A DNA stretch of 64,000 nucleotides from Cavia porcellus (GCF_034190915.1 NW_026947492.1:14514001-14578000), one strand, 5' to 3'; counted from the stretch's first letter, positions 11,725-23,545 are shown. Notes: generated by a model not told the origin, from the sequence alone. Program-made: numbers and translations.

Positions 11725-11850
11725 CAAAGTGATAAAGTGGAGAGAGGCCAAATCGTGGCTCTGAATCTTGGCTGTGCTACTAATCAGTTGTGCGACTTTT
11801 GACACATTGCTTAATAACTTGTGACCATCCATAAATGTAGAGATGCTCTT
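11725..11850 (+). mobile_element. MIR SINE
   Basis: AATCGTGGCTCTGAATCTTG, CTGTGCTACTAATCAGTTGT and GCGACTTTTGACACATTGCT follow the MIR tRNA-like and core text (the -GGCTCTGCCACTTACTAGCTGTGTGACCTTGG- pattern) in the forward direction. Confidence 0.65.
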
Positions 11851-11954
11851 GTGAGTGGGAACTAAACCTCAACACTTTGCAAAGGCCTTCCCCTTTCCCT
11901 CTTTGCTTACAGTGAAGCAGGGTCAGCTGAGAACAGGGAGGCAGGGCAGGGTAG

Positions 11955-12135
11955 TGATTAAAGACAGGGATTTCAGGCAAACCTAGGTCCCATCTGCTGT
12001 CAGCATAAGCTCGTGTAACCTTTGCTCAGGTGTAGCACCCGCATCCCACAACTGTTCTAAATATGAAGTGAGTTACACGTTCAAGCCTTGCACAGTGCTT
12101 GGCACAGAAGTAATGCTCAAGCAAGGTTATTCTTG
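11955..12135 (+). mobile_element. MIR SINE
   Basis: Begins with GTGATTAAAGACAGGGATTT and AGGCAAACCTAGGTCCCATC. It ends with CTTGCACAGTGCTTGGCACA and GAAGTAATGCTCAAGCAAGG, the characteristic MIR 3' end (-CAGTGCCTGGCACATAGTAAGCGCTCAATAAA-). Near full length. Confidence 0.75.
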
Positions 12136-13573
12136 GTACTCACTGCTGCCTGGGGGCAGGACTTACAGTCTGAATAGCTGCCGTCAAAGGAGGTGGCTGG
12201 CTCCCTGAGAGCTCCCCATAGCACTACTGTTAGTCTCCAGTGAGGCTGGAGATATGCCACTTTACTGTGCTTCTACAGAGATCACCTGGAAAGCTCCAGA
12301 CTCAGGACCTCAGAGACTGGTGTGGCCTCAGCAGCGCGCTCATCTTTCAGGACAGGGCTGAAGCTGCATGACAGAAAGTGCTGGAAAAAAGAATGAGAAA
12401 GTCCTTAGTAAGGACTGCGTCTCTTCTCCATGCTCTCCTCTCCACACCCATCTGTTTCTCCTTCCTGCCTTCGAGGCACACATTCCTCTTTTCCTTCTTT
12501 CAAAATGGAATAATTACAAAACCCACATCCTAAGGTCCAGCAGAAGCTTATACTGGAGTCTCAGAACACAGCATAGGGCCTCCTCGCCATTGCCAGTTCT
12601 ATGAACCACAGAGAGGTCTTTAGCCTCCTTGGTGACCCCAGAGACTGGGACCCTTTGCTGACAGAGGAAGCTTTCCTCTCCCAAAACCAGCTGGTCATGG
12701 AGGTTGACCCCTTGAATTTTACTCAAAATTACATTTTCCTCTCTTGAAAGTGCTCCAGAAATTGGGAGGAGTCAAGTGCTCCTGTCCTCCTCCTCCCTAC
12801 TCCAGGACCGTCCGGTTAGCAGTGGAGGCTGCAGAGAGGGAGTGGGGGGAGAACTTTCTATTCCTCCTGTGTTGTCCCACTGTAGGGGCCGAAAAGCGGT
12901 GGTGGCGGCAAGCTGAGACTGGTGAGAACCCTACAGGAGCAGGAATCATGGGACGGGAACAGGGCCTTTGACGTCCTGCATGGGGAAACCTCTGTCCACT
13001 CAGTGGTTGGGGCATCAGATGATTTTTCTGAGATCATTTGGCTTCTAGAATCCTTGCTCAGAGCTTTCAGTCTAGACTGCTTGATGGAAGGCTTGAGTTG
13101 CAATCTTGGACTTGCTCCATCCTGGACAGATAAATACTACCCACTTAGAAAAATTGCTGTGTGGGGCGGGGGGGGGGGGTGTTTCTGGTCAAGTCTTCCA
13201 AGTCATGAACATCAGAGAAGTTTGCTAGAAAAAGGAAAGAAGGGAAATCCCCTCTTCTCTGCAGTGGAGGATCCTGAGCACAGCCACCCTGGTCTTGCTC
13301 TCTGTAGATCATAAAAGAACTCATAGACTACAGCCTCAGCTCCCCATCTCCCTCCCACCCCACAAATGTCATAATTGAGAACCTAACCTTCCCCAGTACA
13401 GCTGAGTTCTAAGCAGAACAGGCTGACCAGGGCTTGGCCAGCAGCTATGAGCCAGGGCTACTCTTAGAGGAGCCCCTTCCCATGGGGTTCCTCAGAGCTG
13501 CCGCTGGGCCAAGGCTTGACTGCTCCACGTGGCAGATACCATCTCCTCTAGGTCTCATGGAAGTCCACACGTG
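12136..13573. other. single-copy DNA with a G-run
   Basis: No gene recognised. A G-rich homopolymer (GGGGCGGGGGGGGGGGG) lies at about 13162-13179. A short stretch near 12276-12300 (AGATCACCTGGAAAGCTCC) hints at a MER5-type hAT scrap. ORFs up to 130 codons show no domains. Confidence 0.4.
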
Positions 13574-13762
13574 AGTCAGGCATGGTAGTGCACATCTGTA
13601 ACCCACCGCTCTTGGAGGCTGAGGCAGGAGGATCGTGAGTTCCAGCCCAACTTGAGCAATTTACCAATGTAGGAAGAGCCTGTCTCAGAATTAAAAAGTA
13701 AAACAGGCTGGGGAGGTAGCCTGATGTGAAGGCTCAGAGTTTAGTCCCTAGGACCACAGGAA
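13574..13762 (+). mobile_element. B1-dID composite SINE
   Basis: B1 part: GTCAGGCATGGTAGTGCACA, then GGAGGCTGAGGCAGGAGGAT. After an A-rich linker the dID part reads GGCTGGGGAGGTAGCCTGAT then GTTTAGTCCCTAGGACC. Same composite architecture as the copy at 339-555. Confidence 0.85.
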
Positions 13763-14635
13763 AGAAATAAAGGAAAGGCCCCAAGTACGGCAGACACCTT
13801 GGAGTCTCATCTAAGAAAAGGAGACCCAGGGACAGTGGGATTCTCTGCTCCTGTTCTGTCTGATCCCTGTCCCAGGAGCTGCCATGACTGATGGACACTA
13901 AGCGTGCCAGATCCCCCTCTCCGCCCCTGGGGAAGGGGTCCTACCCTTCAGTCCTATCAGTACACAGAAAGAGATTTCCTAGCAGCAGGAAGGGTGGGGG
14001 AGGAGTGTCCTTGCCACGCCAAGGCCACCTGGACCCTGTGGTCTTCACCACCTGCATCAGGCAAGGCTACAGCTGCAGACCAGTGAAGGAGAAATGCAAG
14101 CAGTAAGCTCACACGTTTACATGGCAGTCACCCTCCGTGGGCACAGGGGCGGGGTGGGGACCCAGTGGCTATAATTAGCTCCTTGGGTTCCCCATGTTCA
14201 GTGTGGGGGAAACAGGCCCTGGAGGGTGTGCAGTTTCCACTGCGGTACTCCGTGATGTCATCGCAGGTGCTTTCTGGCTGACCAGAGCTGCTTCCGTTCT
14301 CCAGGAACTGTGTTGACTGTTGGTGGCAGTTCTGCGACTCTGGGAAGTCGCAGGGCGGTCTGACCAAGCATCAGAAAGGACTTCCTGTTTGCTTCCCCTG
14401 CTCTCTATGCTGACACGGGGCAGTGCTTGCATGGTGAGAAGGAACTCAGCTGTGAGCCACTTTCCCATCTGACTTTTAAACATATGCAAGAAAGGAGGCG
14501 TGGATATATTTTCTTTCAGGTTCAAAATGATTCCCATCAAGTTTTTCTTGTTCCCCGATGACCTAACACGAAACCCTAAAGCTGCATATTCTTGGCAGGG
14601 CCCTGAGACAGTATTGTGGCATCGGTGTTTAGGGC
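13763..14635. other. single-copy DNA, nothing recognised
   Basis: No repeat or coding domain recognised. Minus-strand frames at 14128-14540 overlap each other and carry no known motif. Confidence 0.4.
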
Positions 14636-14639
14636 TGGG

Positions 14640-14785
14640 AAAGCCGAGGTGTCCAGAGCCCTGGGTTTAATCCCAGCTCCGCCATGGGTAGGTCTATCAC
14701 CTTGCACAAGTCACTAACCTTGGAGGACCAGCCTTCTGATCTGTAAAATGTGATTGCTTACCCACTCACTGAGGGTCTGCTGCAG
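14640..14785 (+). mobile_element. MIR SINE
   Basis: GAGCCCTGGGTTTAATCCCA, GCTCCGCCATGGGTAGG, CACAAGTCACTAACCTTGG and CTGATCTGTAAAATGTGATT follow the MIR consensus order from tRNA-like head through core. Confidence 0.75.
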
Positions 14786-14871
14786 CAGTAATAGTAATTT
14801 CTAGATGAGCAGCAGTGGTAGGCCATTGCCATGCCAGTAGTATGCTGGCAGAGTTGTGTGGGTTTGTTTTT

Positions 14872-14945
14872 GCAGTGCTGAGTATTGAAGCCAGAGTCTT
14901 GTTCATGCTAGATAAATACTGTACCACTGAGCCACCCCTAAAGCT
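14872..14945 (-). mobile_element. ID-type SINE, reverse
   Basis: TGCAGTGCTGAGTATTGAAG then ATGCTAGATAAATACTGTAC and CACTGAGCCACCCCT give the reverse complement of an ID/tRNA-like body with a T-rich leader. Moderately diverged. Confidence 0.65.
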
Positions 14946-15114
14946 GTCAAATAAATAGTTTTGATAACAATAAAAGGCAAATAGAAGGACAGATAAAAAG
15001 CCAGCTCAGATCATGTATGGTTTGTGGATGAATGGAGGATAAGGTAGAATCAGCCTCTTTCTACTCCAGTCTGACAAATCCTCGTGGTGATCTGGGCAAT
15101 AGAAATAGAAAACA

Positions 15115-15305
15115 ACACTAACTGTGTACCATGCACTGTTATAGAATTAAGAATAAGTCTAATCCTCATTACAAATAAATTGGTGGATATTTTTACAACT
15201 TCCCATTTTACAGATACATTAACTAACCCTGGGGCTGAAAGTAACCTACCTAAAATGGTACAGCTAATAACAGAGAGCCAGATATTTAATTTCCCTCTCT
15301 GAGCT
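15115..15305 (-). mobile_element. MIR SINE, reverse
   Basis: GTGTACCATGCACTGTTATA, TAATCCTCATTACAAATAA, CCCATTTTACAGATACATTA and GGTACAGCTAATAACAGAGA track the reverse-complement MIR (-GTGCCAGGCACTGTTCTAAG- through -CCATTTTACAGATGAGGAAACTG-). Nearly full length. Confidence 0.8.
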
Positions 15306-15739
15306 TCAGCTTCCTTAGCAGTGGGTTGGTTCAGATACTCACTAAGGTCCACGAATGCCCCATATTCTAGAACTATGCTCAATTTACTAGGATTTTTTCT
15401 GGCTTATGTGAAATTTTGAGAATTAATATTAATGCAACCAGTGACAAAAAAGAAATGGTTTAAGAAACGCAAAATGACCTGAAACTGTAAAGTCCTACAT
15501 TGTCTCTTTTACTATTCTCTCTTCCATTTTCCACTTCTCCCTCCGGAGAGGAGACACTTCTTAGTACATCTTAGGCACACGTCAGAATCAGGCATCTGTC
15601 CCCTTGCATGAGCTGGGCAGCCTTCAGCTAAGTCGCAGCATTTGCTAGATCATCGCAGCTGTTTCTCCCCTTGCAAAACCTGAAGTGTTATTACATTCTT
15701 TAACAATAAAACTTCTCACTATAGCATTGTCTGTAATGG
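15306..15739. other. single-copy DNA, nothing recognised
   Basis: Between a MIR and an L2 block; no gene or repeat recognised apart from AT-rich text around 15415-15480. Confidence 0.35.
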
Positions 15740-16712
15740 AGGCTCTTTCTATTTTTTATTTCCTTCTCTCTTGAACTTTTTCAGTGAGGCTTTCATCACG
15801 CCTCTCACCAAAAGAGTTGCCCTACCCATGGTCAATCCATCTTCCGTGATCATTAGCATTTGATTTAGGTGATCGTACCTGCTCCCTGTGGCTTCGAGGT
15901 GTCTCGTCTCTCTGGGTCCTCCATTCTCCTCATCTCCTCCCTGTAAATCTTGGAGACCCCAGGCTGAAGCCACATAACCCTTCTCTTCTGTCTAAGCTCA
16001 CTCCCATGACCAGCTCATCCGCACTCTTGGCTTTAAACAGCATCCACGTGCCCACAGCTCCTGCACCGACATGCCGGCACGGTCCTCTCTCCTTTCCTGG
16101 ATTCTGTAGTCAACAGCTCTCTGGATGTTGCACAGGCGTCTCAAACATAGCTCATCCCACAATCTCGCTTTTCTTCCTTTCATCCCAACAGCAAGTCAGT
16201 GGTGTCCTTGCCTCATCAAAATAGCCAGAGATCGTTTCAAAACCTGAGGCAGGTGGGATCCCTCCGATGCTCAGAAAGTTCTAGCAGTTTTCCTACTACG
16301 AAGTAAAATCTGAGGTCTTTGAGTCCCTACTAGTATGCGTCTGCTGTCTCTGTGGACCTCAATTCTTACCTCTCTCCTTGCTCATCCAGTTGAAGCCACT
16401 GAGCCTCTGCCTTGGTGCTCGTTGGTCCCTCTGCCAGGAGTAAATATCCACATAGACACCCACTTGGCTGCGCTCTCCAGATTCACGCATTAGCTTATCT
16501 GATCATTCTGTGTAAAACAGGAATCTCATTTCCCCTGACTTTTTCTTTTCCAAAACACTCATTGTAAGATGAATAAATTCCACCGTCTCCTATTAAGTAC
16601 AAACTACAAGAGGCAAAGAGCTTCATGAATTTCATATAATCCCCCAAACTGGCACAATATCTGATAATGGTCAATGTTCAATTAATATTTGTTCAAAGGA
16701 TGAATGACTGTA
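15740..16712 (+). mobile_element. L2 LINE, 3' part of ORF and 3' UTR
   Basis: A ~970-bp stretch follows L2 in order. ORF-derived text comes first (CAACAGCTCTCTGGATGTTG near 16111, then AACATAGCTCATCCCACAAT), followed by the region around AAGTAAAATCTGAGGTCTTT (16301). The 3' UTR comes last (CACTCATTGTAAGATGAATA, CTGGCACAATATCTGATAA) and ends AATTAATATTTGTTCAAAGG ATGAATGA, the L2 terminal pattern. It is heavily mutated and non-coding. Family text is from memory; the order of several blocks supports the call. Confidence 0.7.
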
Positions 16713-18039
16713 CACTCCAGCTTTCAAATGACTAGCCAATTTCTTGATGGAATTTTGCTAACTCAGAGTAAGTGAATCTTCTGCACAATTAAAGTGCAAC
16801 GTGGGAATGTGGTGATCAGCATACATTTACTTTGCATATGTTAGCTTTTGCCGTGCCAGGATCTCAGTGCTAGCTCAAAGCTTGCTGGACTTGCCTTCAA
16901 GTTCTTGATCCCCAAAAGCCCCTAAAGGATGCTTGTTGGAACACCATCCCTCTTGAAAGTCTTTAATCCAGACTGCCTGTTCTGCTGACATTCTCAGATG
17001 CATTATCTAAAGTTATTTCCAGTGGTGAGTGGGAGGGAAGTGGCAGCTACATTTCTTACTTGTGGTTTGGAAAAGCCTTCCAGGATTTCTTTCCTCTTTA
17101 CCCCTGTCTGTTTGCTTACTTGTAACCCTTCTTTGCAAGTCGTCTAACATAGCCTCTTAGACTCAGTAGCTCATCTGCAAGAAGTGCATTTATCTGCTGC
17201 TGAGTGAAGCGTAGGAACATACTTCTTCCTTTTGGGGGGCTTTTTCTTAGGTTCCTTTTCCTTGAAGTGTTAAAGAATGGTATTCATAGATTATACCATT
17301 TAACGGATGAACAGCTGCACAGACTTTCCATTCTTAGGAGAATGCTCTTTTCTGCAATGCAATGCATTCATCTTTGCACTTTTAAAAATTAAAAGTATTA
17401 CATTGTACTGTGTGGCCTTTCCGAGTGCCCTGTAGAGCTTTACAGCTGTTTCTATCTTTGATGCACTGAACATTTCCTGGAGCGGACAAGCTGTGTCCAC
17501 TTGTTGCTGAAAACGAAGGGGCTGGGAAGGTAGTGAGTAGCTGAAGCCTGTCACCCGCTGGTGGTCCCATCAGATGCAGAGCTCAGCACGCCTGCTCTCA
17601 CTTCCTGGCCTTGCAGGACTCTCACAAGCATTTTGCTTCCCCTAATGATTGGTAGACATCGCTGTGTCTGTCCCCTACAACCCGGGATTCCAAGGACCAG
17701 TCTCAAATGCTTTGTGATTGTCTTTTGCCGAGCAGTCCGTTCCTAACTTATATCTTGCTTCTGCCAGATTCAGAGACAGAGGGTAAATGTTAGTATGTTT
17801 CTGTGTTTTGAGGCAGTTCTTTCTCTAGAGTGTGTAGTAGTGGAAGGAGCCACGTGTACATCCATGGAAAGCTGTCCTCCAAATCGGTAGGGAACTGGGT
17901 AACTTATCTGTAATGAAGTCACATCCCTTACAAATTCTTCATTTATGAGTCAGGCAGCAATAGCGCTCAGGTGTAGTATTTTTGTCACCACATAATTATA
18001 ATTATACCTTCTTTTTATATCACTTTAGAATGATGGCTG
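16713..18039. other. single-copy DNA, no gene seen
   Basis: No interspersed repeat recognised. The ORFs at 17204-17392 and 17300-17554 face each other and have no domains. Confidence 0.4.
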
Positions 18040-18160
18040 TACTGCTCGACAGGATGGCACATGTCTATAATCCTAGCATTTGGAAGGCTGAGGCAAGAAG
18101 ATAGCAAATTCAAAGTCAGCCTAGGCTACATAACATCGCAAAAAATAAATAGAAATAAAT
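18040..18160 (+). mobile_element. B1 SINE
   Basis: GACAGGATGGCACATGTCTA, TAATCCTAGCATTTGGAAGG and CTGAGGCAAGAAGATAGC, then AAGTCAGCCTAGGCTACATA and an A-rich tail: a single diverged B1 monomer without an ID partner. Confidence 0.8.
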
Positions 18161-18181
18161 TTAAAGATTACTATGCTTCAG

Positions 18182-18330
18182 AAGTGTCCAGGAAACTTCT
18201 ACAAATATGATCCCTGGGCCCATCCTTGGGCAATTCTAATTCAGTAAGCTTAAGAAGGACCCAGAAATCTATAATTAAAAAAGAAATTTTTTTGTTATTT
18301 ATGACAGTTAACCAAGCTTGGAAACCACTT
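18182..18330 (+). mobile_element. hAT-Charlie (MER5-like) fragment
   Basis: GGGCCCATCCTTGGGCAATT and CTAATTCAGTAAGCTTAAGA, then GGACCCAGAAATCT, resemble the central part of MER5-type non-autonomous hAT elements (-CCCACCCCCAGAGATTCTGATTCAGTAGG-). It ends near CTTGGAAACCAC, the decayed terminal side. Confidence 0.55.
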
Positions 18331-18334
18331 TTTC

Positions 18335-19324
18335 AATTACAAAACACTTTGTCTCTAGAATTGTATTTATTCCTCACAGGAGGAAGCAATTAACTTCCTT
18401 TGCTGATGCGCCTCACACACCACGGTAAATAACTTAGTCTCTAAGTTAGGGAGCAGCAAAGCCAGGTCTCCCTCTTAGAGCCTGTCTCTAACCCTAGTTC
18501 TGGTTCCCCCTGGAGACTCACTCTCCCTCTCTCCATACCTAGGGGTGTTGGTACTTTCTCATATCTTGAATCTAGCAGAAGCAAGATATAAGTTAGGAAT
18601 GGACTGCTGGGCAAAAGACAATCACAAATCAGCCAGAGGCCAAATGCAAACCCTTCTTGTCTCTGAGAGCCTCTCCCAGCCATGTGGAGAAGACAGTGTC
18701 CAAGAGGCCTCCAGGAAGGCATCCGAAACAGCCACTCGATCAGTTATCTGGACCATCAAGCATCAATGAGAGGCAGGCATGGCCTCCCCCTGGAGGAGGT
18801 GCAGGGTTCAGCTTCTCCCTGGTGGGCCAGGGCAGGGACTGCAGACAAGCTTTGTCCCAAACAGATGATTCAGCCAGCTTTCAGGGAAGCACTCCGAAGA
18901 GGGTAGAGCAGAAAGCCCTAGCCCCGGGCATGGAGCGCCAGTGGTAAATCTTCCCTCTTTCCATATGCATTGAGGTTTTGGAGCTGGATCATCAGAAGAA
19001 ACCTCAACGTCTCAAGTTACATTGCAACAGGAAGGATGCAGGGTGGCCTTGGGGGTGGCTCTGGGAAACTTGGAGTAGATTTTCTGGGGCTTCTGGATGA
19101 TTCTTTTGTTCTACCCAGGCTACTGTCAGGGAGAGCCATCAGGGCTTGGAGGGCTTATTGGGACCAGGAGTTGGGGGGGTGGTTCTTAGACCAGATTACT
19201 AGTGTGGCTGCTATTTGGGAATTTTAGACATCGGTACTTGGAGGATCTGTTTGTCTTAGTGATAGGCGTTTGATTTGTAGTTATTTTGTTTACTTATAGA
19301 TATTATTACATTACTACACAGTGT
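18335..19324. other. single-copy DNA, nothing recognised
   Basis: Overlapping short frames on both strands at 18441-18947; none has a recognisable domain. No repeats assigned. Confidence 0.4.
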
Positions 19325-19425
19325 TTAAAAACTTGGACTCTAGAGGCAGGCTACCTGGATTCAAAGACTGGCTCTGCTACTTAATAGTTTTGGAATTTAT
19401 GTCACTGCCTGTGCTGTAAGGTGCC
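19325..19425 (+). mobile_element. MIR SINE fragment
   Basis: GGACTCTAGAGGCAGGCTAC, CTGGATTCAAAGACTGGCTC and TGCTACTTAATAGTTTTGGA fit the MIR head and core text in forward orientation. Confidence 0.7.
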
Positions 19426-19986
19426 ACTGCTTCCTAGTGATTTGACAAGGAGCCAATGAATTATGGGTGAAACACTGAGAACAGGGCAGAAGCTCAGCCT
19501 AAGTGCTAATGTTCACTACTGCTTGGCAGGCATCCAGTGCTGCCTCTGCCACTGTGACACAAAGGTAGCAACCAGGACTTTAATCACGTGGAGCACAGCT
19601 GGAAACAGACCATTGCCATGCAAAGCTGCAGTGTGCCAGGGAGACCCACTGTGACAGAGGAGCACTGAGCACAGACAGAGGGCTGGCCATGCATCACAGA
19701 GGGCCAGGGCTGCCTAAGCTGGCTTCCTGAACGAGGCGGTGCCATTTGATCCGACATCATCCATAGGAAAGCAGCAGATGGAGAAAGAGGCATTCAAGGG
19801 AGAGGCCACAGCAACACAGGACCACACAGGCGTGATCGTTCTGTCTTGTGCAGGACACAACATAAAGCGGAGAATCTGATGTCTGAAAGGGAGTTGAGAG
19901 GTGGGATACTAAAGATAGTGTCATCATAGGAACTATCATTGTCCAGGGACTTAGACTTAAACAGGGTGCGGACTTGAGACTTGTTC
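19426..19986. other. single-copy DNA, nothing recognised
   Basis: No gene or repeat recognised; the ORFs present are short, overlapping and antisense to one another. Confidence 0.35.
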
Positions 19987-19987
19987 G

Positions 19988-20186
19988 TTTGCAGAACTGA
20001 GGATTTAACCCAGGACTTTTGCACTGAGACTCACCCACTGTCCTTTTTTATTTTATTTTATTTTTATTTTATTTTTTTATTTTGACAGTATCACACTAAG
20101 TTGCCCAGATTGTACTAAAACTTGCAATCCTCCTCCCTCATCTTCCCAAAGTCCAGCATTGTAAGTGTGTGCCACCACACTTGACT
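19988..20186 (-). mobile_element. B1-dID composite SINE, reverse
   Basis: On the plus strand the order is shortened ID (GAGGATTTAACCCAGGACTT, TTGCACTGAGACTC), then a TTTTA-rich linker (20043-20082), then reverse B1 (GTTGCCCAGATTGTACTAAA, CAATCCTCCTCCCTCATC, GTGTGTGCCACCACACTTGA). This is the B1-dID order read on the minus strand. Confidence 0.8.
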
Positions 20187-20544
20187 CATGATTAATAAAA
20201 AGTCACTGTGGTTGCTGTCAGGAGCGTAACGCCATAAAAGAGAAGAGGAAACAATTGTAGCTGATAACTTGAGTCTGTGGCCCTGGTTAAATGTGACTGT
20301 AGGTTGTCCACTGAGAACTCAGCACCAGTCGTGGTGGGACCTAAGGGTCTGGGGAAGCCGAATCTTGCCGTGGCATTCGGGGTGACAATGAGAGCTCCCT
20401 CAAATGACCAGATCCTCAATTCTGGGGGTGCAAGGGTAATTAAATGCTGCCTCTCTACATTCCATCTGTGGGTAGTGTAGGAGCCTCTCTACTCCATTTT
20501 TCAAATGCTGCCTTCTTAGAAAAATGGGCATTGGAAGAATATTT
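20187..20544. other. single-copy DNA, nothing recognised
   Basis: Two opposing short frames (20192-20419 and 20277-20480) without domains; no repeat assigned. Confidence 0.35.
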
Positions 20545-20830
20545 TTGCGTTTAATTTGATGACATAATATGGAATATTTCCAACATATCTTATGGAAAAA
20601 GTCCTACACTGATAGACAAAAGTGTCCTCCTATCCCCATGCTTATCCACGCTATCAAACCCAACCCTGCCACAAGAAACCACTCTCACTAGCTTCTTGTG
20701 TATACTTCCAGCATTCCTTTGTGCAAATACAGATTAACTATGACCCCTTATATAAGCATTGGCATTTTTGCAAACGTGTTAACAACCTCTTTGAAAAATG
20801 AAAATTACACTCATAAAGAATTTCTAACTA
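20545..20830. mobile_element. AT-rich possible L1M-type 3' UTR remnant
   Basis: Text such as AAAAGTCCTACACTGATAGA, TATCCCCATGCTTATCCACG and the following AT-rich part resembles old L1M 3' UTR sequence. No ORF2 fragment is recognisable, so this is tentative. Confidence 0.3.
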
Positions 20831-22650
20831 TGTAGTCCAGTTACTACTTGTATGGTGAAATAAAGGAAATCAAAACCTTTGCCATGGCTTGGCCTCCCTG
20901 TTCTGTAAAAGGGACAGAATTCTTCTGTCTTCCTTGATTTCCACACGGGAAGCACGGGTAATTGCACATTTGTACACTGATTTGAGTTTTCGGAAGGAAG
21001 GAATTTTCAGAGTGGTGCCGACTTGGTGATTTCCTAGCCAAATATTTCCCTCTTGTTCACTGGTCCCTGGACTTATTTTTAAAAGAAGAATTTAGACTGC
21101 TAATTGTTAACAAGTTGTTGGGTTATTTTCCTCCCCTCCAGCTCTTCCTCTCGTCCTCTGAGCTTTAATTGGCCGCTCAGGTCCCTGCCAGGGCCATGTG
21201 TATCTCATTTTAAGCTGCATCCTGCCGGAGAGTCCTGCTGCAAACATGTGCCCGCCAGGAGGGCTTCCCCCAATATCTGTGCAAAGCCATTCATTCACTC
21301 ATTCACTTATTCCGCCACATGCGCAGAGCCACATGGAAGCTTCAGGCTCCAGTGTGCAGCAGTGAGCTAGTGCTGGCTGTAATTAGCAGACTCCCTCTGA
21401 TCATAAAGACATCGTGTCTTTGCTTACTGTGGAGAATTTCCTGCATTCTCCAAGGGTCACTGGAGAGGCTCGGAGGAAGGAAGGGAGGAAGGAAGTTATG
21501 CATGAAACAGAGGAGGGGTAGACTAGATGATCTTCAAATTCCTTCAGTTCTAAAATTACACTTTGGTAACATCTTCTTCAGGGACTCGTCCGCAGGAAGA
21601 GATTAAGCACAATAACTCATGAGGCACCATAGGTACCCACTAAGCCGTTGTGCACCGGAAGCTCTGTGAGGCTTCCAGGATGCGTGATCGGAAGGAAAAG
21701 ACAGTGATGCTATTGTCCTGGAAACTGCAGGACCTGGTTAATGTTTTGGGAGGGGAGCAGGTTCTGTTTTATTGAAAAGCTTCCTGGTAGCCTTCTCTCC
21801 AGGCAGTGTGTTTATCTTTGTCTTTAGGTAGTGGCAAAAGGCCATTGTGAGATGCAGCTTGGCAATAAAGAGCTTTATTGTGGGCCAGGATTCAAAGCCT
21901 GGCCAGTTTTTGTGGACTCGAATCCTTACCTGACCCAAGGTCCCAAAGAGACTTTGAGTGGTCATTCATTCCTCTCTGTACTTCCCTGTCGCTTTAGCCC
22001 ATGCTGTGGCAGATCTATGCGGTTGTCCTAGGGCAATGTGTGCTGCGTGTTCAGAAGGATGTGGAGTCACAGGGTTAAAGCAAGGAACAAGGAGCAGTCC
22101 GCATCATCCCCACGAGCTCCCTCCAGGGAACATGAACCTTGGAAAGATTCTGGGGGCTAGTTAGGAGACAGTCACAGACTCCCCTTTGTAAATCGGTACA
22201 GACACCTTCCTGTTACCTCTCCCCACTTTTCACTAGGACCAGTTTTTTTTTACGGTGCTACTCTGGAGTGGTTGGGGAGATGAGGAGTCAGGATTCACAC
22301 TGAGGAACAGGAAACCCATGGACTGGGACCACCAGCACCATGTCTTTACCTGAAATCCGCACTGTTGAGACCCACAACCACGTCTTACACTCTAGAGAAC
22401 TTTCTATCTGCACCACAGCTGCCTGATATTGGTTAGCCTTTCCTGGAGATGTTGTGACCTCAAGACTAGCTCTGTGTCTGGCACATCGTGGACAACATTT
22501 ATGAGAACTGACTCTATGCTTCATACGGTGATGAAATTTGGTGGCTCCAAAATTAAAGGCAGTCTCTCTACATAAATCATTTGTAAGGAGTGAGAGGCAT
22601 CTGTGGACTCCCAATGCCCAGCACAGGGGCAGAAAGCTATTTAGTGGCTT
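20831..22650. other. single-copy DNA, no gene seen
   Basis: No repeat assigned. 21080-21410 looks like a possible conserved non-coding block (listed in findings). A purine GGAAGGAAGGGAGGAAGGAA run lies at about 21472-21494 and a T-run at 22242-22250. Confidence 0.4.
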
Positions 22651-22659
22651 TTGAACTTA

Positions 22660-22815
22660 GAGTCATAAACTGTCAGAGCTGGACGTCTTAGGGGTCACTG
22701 AGTCCCACCCTCTCACTACAGAACTGAAGAATGTGGCTGGTGAGAGACTTGCTTAAGGCCACTCCATCAAACGAGGACAGAGAGTGTTCAGTCTGCAATT
22801 CCTGCTCCAGGCTCT
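22660..22815 (-). mobile_element. MIR-like SINE remnant, reverse (tentative)
   Basis: GTCAGAGCTGGACGTCTTAG, then GAGAGACTTGCTTAAGGCCA resembles the old reverse-MIR or related CORE-SINE text (-GTGACTTGCCCAAGGTCACAC-). Family not certain. Confidence 0.4.
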
Positions 22816-23232
22816 TTGTGTCACCCCATGCTGGGCCCCATGTTGGGCCTTTAAGTAGAAAGATCAAATCGTGAAGGGTAGAAGCAGTACCAGAAAGACC
22901 AGGAGCCACTTTCATGGCAAGTCTGCTGTGGCTCAGTGACCTAAATCCTTCGAGGGCTGGGAAGGTCTGTGCCGTGGTTCTCAGACTTGCAGTGCAGAGT
23001 GAGCTACTGACAGCAGTGGAGGCCCAGCGGTCTGCACCTCCCACTGGGACTGTGTTTGCAAGAGACAGAGCTTCCAGAAGCTAAAACTTCTTCGCCTCTG
23101 ACCTGCGACTCTGCTCACATCTAGGATGCAGTAGACGGGAGGCCCTGGTGAAGCTTTCCCATACCGCTCAGATCAGGCTAGCCCTTGTTTGATCCTCATT
23201 CCGACTAAAAATTTGTATTTTATTTATTTATT

Positions 23233-23373
23233 TTGTCTTTTGGAGACAAGGTTTAACGATGCAATTTAGGCTGGCCTTCAACTCACTTTGGAGCCAGGCT
23301 GGCCTCAAACTCAGCAATCCTGCTCCAGCCACCCATGTATTGGGATTGTAAGCACGCATTAACACATCTGGCA
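23233..23373 (-). mobile_element. B1 SINE, reverse
   Basis: GGAGACAAGGTTTAACGATG, CTGGCCTCAAACTCAGCAAT and TATTGGGATTGTAAGCACGC give a reverse B1 with a T-rich leader (TTTATTTATTTATTTTG). A duplicated CAGGCTGGCC-type segment suggests a longer B1 form with an internal repeat. Confidence 0.8.
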
Positions 23374-23407
23374 AAAACTTTTTTTCTTTTTTAAAAAGAA
23401 ATCAAAC

Positions 23408-23545
23408 AGGCCAGGCATGGTGGTGTGTGTCTGTAATCCCAGCACTTGGGAGGTTGAGGAAAGAGGATCGTTGCATGTTCGAGATCAGCTTGAGCTACAA
23501 AGTAAGCTCAGGACCCTGCACTGCACACGGAGACCCCAGAAGTAA
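23408..23545 (+). mobile_element. B1 SINE
   Basis: GGCCAGGCATGGTGGTGTGT, CTGTAATCCCAGCACTTGGG and AGGTTGAGGAAAGAGGAT open a well preserved B1. It lies about 35 bp from the reverse B1 at 23233-23373, so the two form an inverted B1 pair. Confidence 0.85.
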
